Source of the DNA: Xenorhabdus bovienii
GTDB lineage: Bacteria; Pseudomonadota; Gammaproteobacteria; Enterobacterales; Enterobacteriaceae
Direction of reading: 5' to 3'
NCBI RefSeq assembly: GCF_024721015.1
Contig: NZ_JANAIF010000029.1
Coordinates: 1 to 50,131, forward strand
DNA: 50,131 nt
The notes beneath the pieces were generated by a model, which made no database searches, had not been told where the DNA came from, and was given only the letters and a program-made list of their open reading frames with translations. Shown piece by piece: positions 12,706 through 21,920 of this stretch (the stretch's first letter is position 1; the number at the start of each line of letters is the position of its first letter). A program made the position numbers and the translations under genes.

Positions 12706-13959
12706 ATGAGCCGAATCGTCTATGTTATTGAAGTCGCTTTATTACTGTTTTTTAGTTTCTTTTCCAATCCTGTATTAGCACAGCACCACAATTTATCAAA
12801 CTATCGTTACATGGAGGTGACTAAAGACAGTGAAATATATGCTCGGGTAGGTGAACATATTGTTCAGGTTGGATTATTAAAGAAAGGTCATTTTCTAAAG
12901 GCGGCTCAGGAAAAAGGCGATCAGGATGATCATTACGAATTTCATTTTGGTAATGGTCAAGGCTATATTGAGAAAGAAAATCTAAAAGAAGTCAAAAAAT
13001 CTGTGTCTTTCAATGTCCCGCTCGCTACTCTTGATAAAAAAAACAGCGAAAATTTAATGATTTTTAAGGATGTTCGGGTTTATAGCACGCCTGAAGTTAA
13101 TAGTTCATCGATTGCGATTCTGAGTGCTAATCTCCGCTATCCAATTTTAGACAAACTGAAAGATCCCTCAGACCAGACGTGGTATGAAGTGAATCTAGGG
13201 GATCGCGTAGGTTACATTAGTGGTCAGGATGCCGAACTGGATCATGGTATTCCTTTGCTGACTTATCACCATATTCTGAAAGATAAAGAGAATAAGCGTT
13301 TTCTCCATACCTCAACAACGACCTCTTTATCGGCTTTTCGCGAGCAAATGGATTATTTGAAACAGGCAGATTACACCACGATTTCATTGTATGAGTTGGA
13401 AGGCTATCTGAATGGGACTCTCAACTTACCTGCAAAAGTGGTTGGTCTGACGTTTGATGATGGATTGAAATCTATTTACCGTTATGCCTATCCAATCTTG
13501 AAAAAGAATGGACAGAAAGCGACTCTTTTTATTATTTCATCCAGAATTAAGCGGTATCCGCAGGAATGGAATTCTGAAGACCTGCAATTTATGAATCTTT
13601 CTGCATTATATGCTACAAAGGATGTGTTTGATTTTCAGTCCCATACCCACTTTTTGCATCGTCTGGGGAAAAACAAACAACCAATATTATTCAGCCGTTC
13701 ATATCACACCATTCTGTATGATTTTGAACGTTCTCGTCGTGCACTGTCACAATTCAATCCCCATGTTCTCTATCTCTCCTATCCCTTTGGTGGATATAAC
13801 CAGCAAGCTATGGATGCAGCCCGAAATGCAGGATTTCATTTAGCAGTCACAACCAAACAGGGTAAGGTAAAACTGGGAGATAACCCATTTGCACTGAAGC
13901 GTTTATATATATTACGAACCGATTCTATTGAAAAAATGGCAAAAGTGATTGCTAATTAA
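12706..13959 (+). CDS. Secreted polysaccharide deacetylase with N-terminal SH3-like domains
   Basis: This is a probable exported carbohydrate de-N-acetylase of carbohydrate esterase family 4. With the ATG at 12706, residues 1-25 form a signal peptide (hydrophobic core, then NPVLA before QHH). Residues about 30-95 and 105-180 look like two bacterial SH3 repeats. The catalytic NodB-like domain starts near LLTYHHIL (about 184-191). Its metal/catalytic motifs are TFDDG (249-253), HTHFLH (313-318, the H-x4-H spacing seen in PgaB/IcaB-type enzymes) and SYPFGGY (358-364). No exopolysaccharide genes adjoin it, so the substrate (peptidoglycan, poly-N-acetylglucosamine or host chitin oligomers) is unknown. 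In-frame starts at 12670 (TTG) and 12694 (ATG) are possible, but 12706 has a GGATGG site 8 bases upstream. Confidence 0.85.
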   Translation: MSRIVYVIEVALLLFFSFFSNPVLAQHHNLSNYRYMEVTKDSEIYARVGEHIVQVGLLKKGHFLKAAQEKGDQDDHYEFHFGNGQGYIEKENLKEVKKSVSFNVPLATLDKKNSENLMIFKDVRVYSTPEVNSSSIAILSANLRYPILDKLKDPSDQTWYEVNLGDRVGYISGQDAELDHGIPLLTYHHILKDKENKRFLHTSTTTSLSAFREQMDYLKQADYTTISLYELEGYLNGTLNLPAKVVGLTFDDGLKSIYRYAYPILKKNGQKATLFIISSRIKRYPQEWNSEDLQFMNLSALYATKDVFDFQSHTHFLHRLGKNKQPILFSRSYHTILYDFERSRRALSQFNPHVLYLSYPFGGYNQQAMDAARNAGFHLAVTTKQGKVKLGDNPFALKRLYILRTDSIEKMAKVIAN

Positions 13960-14047
13960 TGGGGTGAAATATTTTTGTAATTTATTAATAATCGGATGTG
14001 TAATATGAGTTATTGAATAATTTGTAGCTATCCTTTTGGAATTACAA

Positions 14048-14113
14048 TGTATTTGTATTTGTATTTGTATTTGTATTTGTATTTGTATTTGTATTTGTAT
14101 TTGTATTTGTATT
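14048..14113. repeat. Hexanucleotide tandem repeat, 11 copies of TGTATT
   Basis: Eleven perfect head-to-tail copies of a 6-bp unit lie in the AT-rich, gene-free gap (13960-14241) between the deacetylase and malM, which converge on it. Because the unit is perfect, copy number is expected to vary by slippage. It lies in no reading frame, so phase variation of a protein is not implied. Confidence 0.97.
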
Positions 14114-14180
14114 TATTTTATTATTATCTTGGATTTTTATTTTTTCGGAAAAGTATTAAAAGAATATCTGGTTAATAAAG

Positions 14181-14225
14181 GGGTTATAGATTGTTAAATG
14201 AATATCTCATTTCTTACTATAACCC
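14181..14225. terminator. Nested inverted repeat, possible bidirectional terminator for convergent genes
   Basis: Outer arms GGGTTATAG (14181-14189) and CTATAACCC (14217-14225) enclose an inner AAATGA/TCATTT hairpin. It sits 17 bases beyond the malM stop and after the deacetylase, both of which would be terminated here. The T-run is weak on either strand (CTTTATT on the minus strand), so the call is tentative. Confidence 0.5.
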
Positions 14226-14241
14226 TAATAATAAATTGAGC

Positions 14242-15210
14242 CTATTTGGAATTTTTTATCATTTTGATAAAGGTATCTCTTGCGGTTGATGATCCCAAGC
14301 GTTCAGCTTCATCCAGCAGATGTAGTGCTTTATCAATATCACCGCCATTAATCGCTTTCTTAATGGCGTCATTGAAATATTTTTCGGTATCACTTAGAAC
14401 TGGTTTGTTTTCGGGGGTAATAGCTGGAACAACAGGTTGTAGTGTTGTAACGGCTGTCGTTACTGTTTGCATGGAGCCGACCGTGACAGGTTTTGGCGCG
14501 GGTGCTGAGAAGGCCTGACCAATCAGGACATTACCGGCATCGCGTTCTGATTTCACTTTTAGCGTTAATGTTCCTGTTTCCGTATGGCGAGCCATCGGAT
14601 CAGGAATATTAGGTACGGCATTACCTACTCCCTGAGCATAGGCTTTAGCTGGATCGACCATTTGTGTAGATGACTGTAAATCAGCACGGGTGGTATAAAC
14701 CAGCAGGTAAATTTGCTGTTGCCCCAATGCGGGTGTTAATTTTAACGTCCCTTCAAGCCTGTCAACTGACATGATACCCGGTCGTTGATATTGAAAATAA
14801 TGACTTGGGTAAAAGGCTGCGGGGCGCAATTGCTCATCAAGCACTAACACATTGGGCGAATAAACCTGCTTATCCTTTATCAGGCTATTCAGAGTGATCT
14901 CTAATGCACCCTGGTTGGCTGGCAATGCAAATGCAGCTACCGCTCCTTGAATATCCCCTTCATTAATCTGGGATGATGCACTATTCAGGATAATAGTCTG
15001 AGTGGCATGAGTATTAGCTGGCAGCCACTTTAATTTCTGTAAGGACGACATAGTCAGCGCAGGTGCTGTGGTATTGTGCAGTTTGCTATCGGGCACAACT
15101 ACATTGTCAGAACTGTCAGGCATGGCTGTATCAGGTGCTGCATAGCTCGCTGCGGGAAGTGCATAGCAAAGCAGAGTACTGAGACAAACTGAAAGCAGTT
15201 TTATTTTCAT
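14242..15210 (-). CDS. malM: Maltose operon periplasmic protein MalM
   Basis: MalM is a periplasmic protein of unknown biochemical role encoded at the end of the malK operon. With the start at 15210 the product has 322 residues and a clear signal peptide (KIKLLSVCLSTLLCYALPAASYA). The frame extends 11 codons further upstream into lamB, but that would spoil the signal peptide. The region after the signal is rich in Pro, Thr and Ala and moderately diverged from the 306-residue E. coli protein. The family-typical end (residues about 280-322) contains DIDKALHLLDEAERLGSS. It is the last gene of malK-lamB-malM. Confidence 0.88.
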   Translation of the reverse strand: MKIKLLSVCLSTLLCYALPAASYAAPDTAMPDSSDNVVVPDSKLHNTTAPALTMSSLQKLKWLPANTHATQTIILNSASSQINEGDIQGAVAAFALPANQGALEITLNSLIKDKQVYSPNVLVLDEQLRPAAFYPSHYFQYQRPGIMSVDRLEGTLKLTPALGQQQIYLLVYTTRADLQSSTQMVDPAKAYAQGVGNAVPNIPDPMARHTETGTLTLKVKSERDAGNVLIGQAFSAPAPKPVTVGSMQTVTTAVTTLQPVVPAITPENKPVLSDTEKYFNDAIKKAINGGDIDKALHLLDEAERLGSSTARDTFIKMIKNSK

Positions 15211-15233
15211 TGTATTAGCCTTGTCTGAATCCA

Positions 15234-16544
<1,311 letters not shown>

Positions 16545-17654
16545 TCAGACTCCGGGCTCTTTATGCAAACGCTGACATGCAGTTCCATCTTCGCGGAATA
16601 GATGACAGCGATGGGGAGCTAACCCGATAGTGAAGGTTGCTCCTTCTTCCACGAGAACAACATCAGGCTGGCGGTAAACCAAATTTTGGTGAATTGCAGG
16701 TATGCGGATGTGAATCTGAGTTTCATTCCCCAGTTGCTCTACGATTTGCACTGTTCCTTCCAGCGTTACGTCGGCCACATCATTAGGCAGCAGGTGTTCA
16801 GGGCGGATACCTAGAGATACATTGCTACCGACAGTGACATCCTTACTTTCAACTGGTAGCCAGACATGCTGCCCGTTAGGCAAAATAATCTGTACTTGAT
16901 CGACTGCTGTGGCAGAGACTTTGACTGGTAGGAAATTCATCTTTGGGGAACCAATGAAGCCCGCAACAAAACGGTTGGCAGGGTAGTGATAAATTTCGAG
17001 TGGCTTACCGACCTGAGCAATGTTGCCCGCATCCAAAACGACGATTTTATCCGCCAGCGTCATGGCTTCGGTTTGATCATGTGTAACATAGATCATCGTG
17101 CGTTGAAGGCGTTGATGCAGGCGTGAAATCTCGATGCGCATCTGGACACGCAGCGCAGCATCCAGATTGGAGAGTGGTTCATCCAGAAGAAAGATATTCG
17201 GTTCAGCGACCAGAGTGCGGCCAATGGCAACTCGCTGACGCTGCCCTCCTGATAGTGCTTTGGGGCGACGATCCAGCAGATGGGCGAGCTGAAGAGTTTC
17301 TGCAACTTGTTGAACTCGCTTCTGGATATCGCTTTTTTTGATCCCGGCCAGTTTCATGCCGAATGACATATTGTCAGCAACAGACAGATGGGGGTATAGC
17401 GCGTAGGATTGAAAAACCATACCTACACTGCGTTTGGCAGGAGGAACATCATTCATTCGCTGCCCTGCTATCAGTAAATCACCGGAGGTAATGTCTTCCA
17501 GACCTGCAATCATCCTTAACAGTGTTGATTTTCCACATCCTGATGGACCAACAAAAACAACAAATTCCCCTTCTTCAATCTCAAGGTTGAAATTTTTGGA
17601 AATGACAGTTTCACCATAAGTCTTAGATACATTGCGGAGTGTGACGCTGGACAT
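16545..17654 (-). CDS. malK: Maltose/maltodextrin ABC transporter ATPase MalK
   Basis: MalK is the ATP-hydrolysing homodimer of the MalFGK2 importer on the cytoplasmic face of the inner membrane. The 369 residues show Walker [10 protein letters not shown] (about 36-44), Q-loop [11 protein letters not shown], signature [10 protein letters not shown] and Walker [12 protein letters not shown]. The C-terminal third is the regulatory domain with SLGIRPEH; in E. coli this region also binds and inhibits MalT and receives EIIA-Glc control. The ribosome site GAGGGGA precedes the ATG at 17654. It is the first gene of malK-lamB-malM, diverging from malE. Confidence 0.96.
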   Translation of the reverse strand: MSSVTLRNVSKTYGETVISKNFNLEIEEGEFVVFVGPSGCGKSTLLRMIAGLEDITSGDLLIAGQRMNDVPPAKRSVGMVFQSYALYPHLSVADNMSFGMKLAGIKKSDIQKRVQQVAETLQLAHLLDRRPKALSGGQRQRVAIGRTLVAEPNIFLLDEPLSNLDAALRVQMRIEISRLHQRLQRTMIYVTHDQTEAMTLADKIVVLDAGNIAQVGKPLEIYHYPANRFVAGFIGSPKMNFLPVKVSATAVDQVQIILPNGQHVWLPVESKDVTVGSNVSLGIRPEHLLPNDVADVTLEGTVQIVEQLGNETQIHIRIPAIHQNLVYRQPDVVLVEEGATFTIGLAPHRCHLFREDGTACQRLHKEPGV

Positions 17655-17840
17655 GTGTTCCCCTCGGAGTTGTCACCCTAGTTTCATGTTTGTAGTAAAA
17701 AACTTAGTGAAAAACTGGTGGCAAAATTGTGTGCAAAATAACAGGAATAAAAATCCTCCATCCCATAATTTTTTATGGGGGAGGCATAAGGAGGATGAGA
17801 TTAATGTGATTGAGAGATTCCGTGAAAAATCACTGAGCAA

Positions 17841-17862
17841 GATGTGATTTAAATCGCAAAAA
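17841..17862. promoter_or_regulatory. CRP-binding site in the malK/malE region
   Basis: The core TGTGATTTAAATCGCA matches the TGTGA-N6-TCACA pattern with one substitution and has an A-rich flank. It is central in the divergent gap, suitable for catabolite activation of both operons. Confidence 0.75.
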
Positions 17863-17901
17863 TTGATGTCTCTTTAAGGTTAACATCCTGATTTTCAGTG
17901 T

Positions 17902-17923
17902 TTTTGTAATCAAGTTCACACTC
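17902..17923. promoter_or_regulatory. Second CRP-binding site, malE-proximal
   Basis: The core TGTAATCAAGTTCACA matches the CRP pattern with one substitution in the left half-site and a perfect right half-site. It lies 23 bases before the MalT-box-like site at 17946. Confidence 0.65.
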
Positions 17924-18047
17924 ATTTATGGTGAGGCGTAGAACAGGGGAGGATGAGCTTGCCTTCCGTTGATTGCACACTGGGAACCATTTTCTAGCGG
18001 TGTAACGAGAAATTCATCTTGAACCTGCAAACGACGAAAAGGACGGA

Positions 18048-19250
18048 ATGATGACAAAAACAACTCTGAAAGTGGGTGCTCGCGCTCTGATGCTTTCCGT
18101 TTTAACGACATGGATACTCTCTGCCCCTGCTTTTGCAAAGCTGGAAGAAGGCAAGCTGGTGATTTGGATCAACGGTGATAAAGGATACAACGGGCTGGCA
18201 CAGGTTGGTGAGAAATTTGCAAAAGAGACAGGTATTCCTGTTGCTGTTGAGCATCCCGATAAATTCGAAGAAAAATATTCTCAAATAGCCGCGAACGGTG
18301 ATGGGCCAGATATCATTTTCTGGGCGCATGATCGCTTTGGTGGTTATGCCCAATCTGGTTTATTGGCCGAAGTGACACCTGATCAACCGTTCATGGACAA
18401 GCTATTTCCTTTTACCTGGGATGCGGTTCGTTATGATGGCAAACTGATTGGTTATCCCATTGCAGTTGAAGCGCTTTCTCTTATTTACAATAAAGATTTA
18501 GTGAAATCTCCGCCAAAGACATGGGAAGAGATCCCTGCGCTGGATAATGAACTGAAAAAGCAGAATAAAAGCGCAATCATGTTCAACTTGCAGGAACCTT
18601 ATTTCACTTGGCCACTGATTGCTGCTGATGGGGGCTACGCTTTCAAAGTGGAGAATGGTGCCTATAACACCAAGGATAGCGGAGTGAATAATGCGGGCTC
18701 CAAAGCGGGGATGCAATTCTTGGTTGATTTGGTGAAAAACAAACATCTGAGTGCTGATATCGATTACTCCATTGCTGAAGCGGCTTTCAATAAAGGCAAA
18801 ACAGCAATGACCATCAATGGCCCGTGGACTTGGACGAATATCGACAAAAGTAAGATCAATTATGGGGTTACTTTATTGCCAACCTTTAAAGGAAAACCCT
18901 CTAAACCGTTTGTTGGCATCTTAACCGCCGGAATCAATGCAGCTAGTCCTAATAAAGAATTGGCGAAGGAGTTTCTGGAAAACTATTTGCTGACCAACGA
19001 AGGCTTGGCAACAGTGGATAAGGACAAACCGTTGGGGGCTGTGGCGCTGAAATCTTATCAGGATATCCTTGCGAAAGATCCACGTATTGCTGCCACGATG
19101 GCAAATGCTCAGCAAGGTGAAATTATGCCGAATGTTTCGCAAATGAGTAGTTTTTGGTATGCCATGCGCAGTGCTGTCCTTAATGCAGTGAATGGTCGGC
19201 AAGCTATTGATGCCGCGCTTAATGATGCAGAAAATCGAATAGCTAAATAA
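18048..19250 (+). CDS. malE: Maltose/maltodextrin-binding periplasmic protein MalE
   Basis: MalE is the periplasmic substrate-binding protein of the maltose importer; in E. coli it also serves maltose chemotaxis through Tar. The product has 400 residues (396 in E. coli). The signal peptide ends SAPAFA, and the mature protein begins [24 protein letters not shown], with the family's [13 protein letters not shown] codons at 18048 and 18051 are both usable; the ribosome site AAGGA is 8 bases from the second. malF follows after a 132-base gap that holds a repeat element. Confidence 0.96.
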   Translation: MMTKTTLKVGARALMLSVLTTWILSAPAFAKLEEGKLVIWINGDKGYNGLAQVGEKFAKETGIPVAVEHPDKFEEKYSQIAANGDGPDIIFWAHDRFGGYAQSGLLAEVTPDQPFMDKLFPFTWDAVRYDGKLIGYPIAVEALSLIYNKDLVKSPPKTWEEIPALDNELKKQNKSAIMFNLQEPYFTWPLIAADGGYAFKVENGAYNTKDSGVNNAGSKAGMQFLVDLVKNKHLSADIDYSIAEAAFNKGKTAMTINGPWTWTNIDKSKINYGVTLLPTFKGKPSKPFVGILTAGINAASPNKELAKEFLENYLLTNEGLATVDKDKPLGAVALKSYQDILAKDPRIAATMANAQQGEIMPNVSQMSSFWYAMRSAVLNAVNGRQAIDAALNDAENRIAK

Positions 19251-19272
19251 ACGAATAACAGGTTCCTGATTT

Positions 19273-19368
19273 TATACCCAATAGATTTCAAGTTGCCGCT
19301 TTGTTGGCGGCAATTTGAAAGATGAACGGTATAGAAGGAGCGTTAGTGTCTATTGGGATAGGCTCTTA
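19273..19368. repeat. Palindromic repeat element between malE and malF
   Basis: From 19273 to 19333 the sequence is an imperfect palindrome. It begins TATACCCAATAGATTTCAAG, has a perfect 7-bp core hairpin TTGCCGC/GCGGCAA and ends GAACGGTATA. I recognise this as a dispersed intergenic repeat of Serratia, Yersinia and Photorhabdus-type genomes. It is followed at 19344-19368 by TCTATTGGGATAGGCTCTTA, whose CTATTGGGATA is nearly the reverse complement of the first repeat's TATACCCAATAG. That end resembles the right arm of the repeat near base 220. E. coli has REP elements at this same operon position. Confidence 0.75.
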
Positions 19369-19382
19369 GTAACAGGAAGTGC

Positions 19383-20948
19383 ATGATGTCAGCGAGATTG
19401 GACAAAACAGAATGGTGGTCGCATCCTGTCCTAAAATGGTTCGGAGTCAGTCTGTGCCTATTTTTTACCGGTTATTTGATTGTATTGATGTATGCCCAAG
19501 GTGAATACCTGTTTGCCATGCTGACACTGGTATTACTGGGAAGTGGTATTTATGTCTTTGCTAACCGTAAGGCTTATGCTTGGCGTTATACCTATCCGGG
19601 AATTGCGGGCATGAGCCTGTTTGTATTGTTTCCACTTATTTGTACTGTCGCCATTGCTTTCACGAACTATAGCAGTACAAATCAACTAACTTTTGAACGG
19701 GCTCAAACGGTGTTGATGAGTCGTCAATATCAGGCAGGTCAGACATTTAATTTCAAACTTTATCCTGAATCTGAACAGTGGGTACTGGCCTTGAGTGTTC
19801 CTGATAGCTCTCAATTACTGGTATCTGATCCTTTTTCTTTATCTACATCTGCGGGGGAAGAAGTCATTCTACCTTTGCATAAGCAGGAAAAGGTTTTTGA
19901 GAGTGATGCCGCCGCATTGCGAACCATAACTCAGTATCGGCAGGCGTTAGGTCAGCTTGTTACTGTTCTGCCGGATGGCAGTAAGTTACGTATGAGTTCA
20001 CTGCGTCAGTTTTCCGGCATACATCCCCTTCATTCCATTGGAGAAGACGGCATCACCCTGACCAACAATCAAACGGGGACACAATATCGACCGAATATGG
20101 ATACAGGGTTCTATCAAGCCACGAACGCTGAGGGCGGCTGGAGTGAGGGAACATTAAGCCCGGGATTCACGGTTTCTGTCGGTTGGAAAAACTTTTTGCG
20201 GGTTATTCAGGATGACGGTATCCAAAAACCCTTTCTTTCGATTTTTGTCTGGACTGTGATCTTTTCCCTGCTAACGGTGATATTGACGGTGGCGCTGGGT
20301 ATGATCCTTGCGTGTATTGTGCAGTGGGAGGCGCTCAAAGGACGGGCAATTTATCGTGTACTGCTTATTTTGCCGTACGCTGTTCCTTCGTTTATTTCCA
20401 TCCTGATTTTTAAAGGGTTATTTAACCAGAGTTTTGGGGAAATCAACCTGCTGCTTAACGGGCTGTTTGGTTTGAAACCGGAGTGGTTTACCGACCCAAC
20501 ACTGGCGCGAACGATGTTGATTATCGTGAATACGTGGCTGGGGTATCCCTATATGATGATCCTTTGCATGGGGCTGCTGAAGTCAATTCCTGATGATCTT
20601 TATGAGGCATCGGCCATTGATGGGGCTGGGCCATTACAGAATTTTTCCAGAATTACTTTTCCATTGCTGATTAAGCCGCTGACTCCGTTGATAATTGCCA
20701 GTTTCGCTTTTAATTTTAATAACTTTGTTTTAGTTCAGTTGCTGACCAATGGCAGGCCGGATCGCATTGGTACAACAACCCCTGCGGGTTATACCGATCT
20801 TTTGGTGAATTATACCTATCGTATCGCTTTTGAAGGGGGCGGAGGACAGGATTTTGGTTTGGCTGCGGCTATTGCTACGTTGATTTTCCTTTTGGTCGGG
20901 GCATTAGCCATCATTAATCTGAAAGCGACTCGTATTAAATTTGATTGA
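19383..20948 (+). CDS. malF: Maltose/maltodextrin ABC transporter permease MalF
   Basis: MalF is one of the two inner-membrane permeases of MalFGK2 and carries the substrate-binding site in the channel. The product has 521 residues (514 in E. coli). It has N-terminal membrane segments near residues 18-60 and 70-95, a large periplasmic P2 loop (about 95-280), then further segments. The EAA loop that docks into MalK is EASAIDGAGPLQNFSRITFP (about 418-437). Starts at 19383 and 19386 are both possible, with an AGGAAG ribosome site. malG follows after 12 bases. Confidence 0.95.
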   Translation: MMSARLDKTEWWSHPVLKWFGVSLCLFFTGYLIVLMYAQGEYLFAMLTLVLLGSGIYVFANRKAYAWRYTYPGIAGMSLFVLFPLICTVAIAFTNYSSTNQLTFERAQTVLMSRQYQAGQTFNFKLYPESEQWVLALSVPDSSQLLVSDPFSLSTSAGEEVILPLHKQEKVFESDAAALRTITQYRQALGQLVTVLPDGSKLRMSSLRQFSGIHPLHSIGEDGITLTNNQTGTQYRPNMDTGFYQATNAEGGWSEGTLSPGFTVSVGWKNFLRVIQDDGIQKPFLSIFVWTVIFSLLTVILTVALGMILACIVQWEALKGRAIYRVLLILPYAVPSFISILIFKGLFNQSFGEINLLLNGLFGLKPEWFTDPTLARTMLIIVNTWLGYPYMMILCMGLLKSIPDDLYEASAIDGAGPLQNFSRITFPLLIKPLTPLIIASFAFNFNNFVLVQLLTNGRPDRIGTTTPAGYTDLLVNYTYRIAFEGGGGQDFGLAAAIATLIFLLVGALAIINLKATRIKFD

Positions 20949-20960
20949 GGAGAACGGGTA

Positions 20961-21851
20961 ATGGCGATGGTGCAACCGAAATCACAACGGTGGCGGGTAG
21001 GGGCAACACATATGTTAATGCTGGCTTTTATTGCATTGATCTTATTGCCAATGTTGATGGTGATTGCTATTTCTTTGCGACCTGGAAATTTTGCCACAGG
21101 TAGTCTTATCCCTGAAACAATTTCATGGGAACACTGGAAACTGGCGCTTGGTTATAGCGTGGAATCCCCAGATGGACGTGTCACCCCCCCACCATTCCCC
21201 GTCATACAATGGTTGTGGAATTCAGTAAAAATTGCATTCATTACGGCTACGGGGATTGTGGCTTTGTCAACGACCTGTGCTTATGCCTTTGCTCGAATGC
21301 GCTTTCGTGGCAAAAGCACTTTGTTAAAAGGGATGCTGATTTTCCAAATGTTCCCTCCGGTACTTTCGCTGGTGGCGCTATATGCGCTCTTTGATCGATT
21401 AGGTGCCTATATTCCATTTATGGGGCTTAATACTCACGGTAGTGTGATTTTTGCCTATATGGGAGGGATTGCACTGCATGTATGGACGATCAAAGGTTAT
21501 TTCGAAACGCTAGATGGTTCTTTGGAAGAAGCCGCAATGCTGGATGGGGCGACATCGTGGCAAGTTTTCCGTTTGATATTATTACCGCTTTCCGTGCCAA
21601 TACTGGCGGTAGTGTTTATCCTGTCTTTTATTGGTGTCATAACCGAAGTTCCTGTGGCGTCACTGCTGTTGCGGGATGTAGACAGTTATACTCTGGCGGT
21701 AGGAATGCAACAGTACCTTCATCCACAAAACTCCCTCTGGGGGGATTTTGCTGCCGCAGCGGTGCTTTCCGCAATCCCTATCACCGTGATGTTCCTGCTT
21801 GCACAGCGCTGGTTAGTCGGTGGGTTAACATCAGGGAGCGTGAAGGGGTGA
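20961..21851 (+). CDS. malG: Maltose/maltodextrin ABC transporter permease MalG
   Basis: MalG is the second permease of MalFGK2. Its 296 residues equal the E. coli length. It has a first membrane helix at about 16-37, further helices from about 85 to 285, and the EAA loop [21 protein letters not shown] (about 192-212) that couples to MalK. The C-terminus ends [10 protein letters not shown]; in E. coli this tail reaches into the MalK dimer. The ribosome site GAGGAGAACGG precedes the start. A strong bidirectional terminator follows. Confidence 0.96.
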   Translation: MAMVQPKSQRWRVGATHMLMLAFIALILLPMLMVIAISLRPGNFATGSLIPETISWEHWKLALGYSVESPDGRVTPPPFPVIQWLWNSVKIAFITATGIVALSTTCAYAFARMRFRGKSTLLKGMLIFQMFPPVLSLVALYALFDRLGAYIPFMGLNTHGSVIFAYMGGIALHVWTIKGYFETLDGSLEEAAMLDGATSWQVFRLILLPLSVPILAVVFILSFIGVITEVPVASLLLRDVDSYTLAVGMQQYLHPQNSLWGDFAAAAVLSAIPITVMFLLAQRWLVGGLTSGSVKG

Positions 21852-21870
21852 TGTTCAGTTAAAAAGCTAC

Positions 21871-21903
21871 ACCACCATCGATAGAACAACTATCGATGGT
21901 GGT
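21871..21903. terminator. Bidirectional terminator between malG and malQ
   Basis: A perfect 14-bp stem (ACCACCATCGATAG with CTATCGATGGTGGT) around a 5-nt loop lies between two convergent operons. The T-run is short on the plus strand (TTTAAG) and is replaced by GTAGCTTTTT on the minus strand, so it can serve malQ and malG. Confidence 0.82.
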
Positions 21904-21920
21904 TTAAGTGATTACGGAAT

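Larger units (their letters stand above)
17655..18047. promoter_or_regulatory. Divergent malK/malE control region with MalT-box-like sites
   Basis: This 393-base gap separates two divergent mal operons, the place where E. coli has interspersed MalT and CRP sites. Against the MalT consensus GGGGA(T/G)GAGG the best sites are GGGGAGGATG at 17946-17955 (9/10) and GAGGATGAGA at 17791-17800 (8/10). Weaker ones are the G-rich stretch at 17776-17784 and, on the minus strand, GGGATGGAGG near 17754-17764. Two CRP-like boxes are listed separately. The malE ribosome site AAAAGGACGG lies at 18037-18046. The arrangement predicts joint activation of both operons by MalT with maltotriose and CRP-cAMP. Confidence 0.75.
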
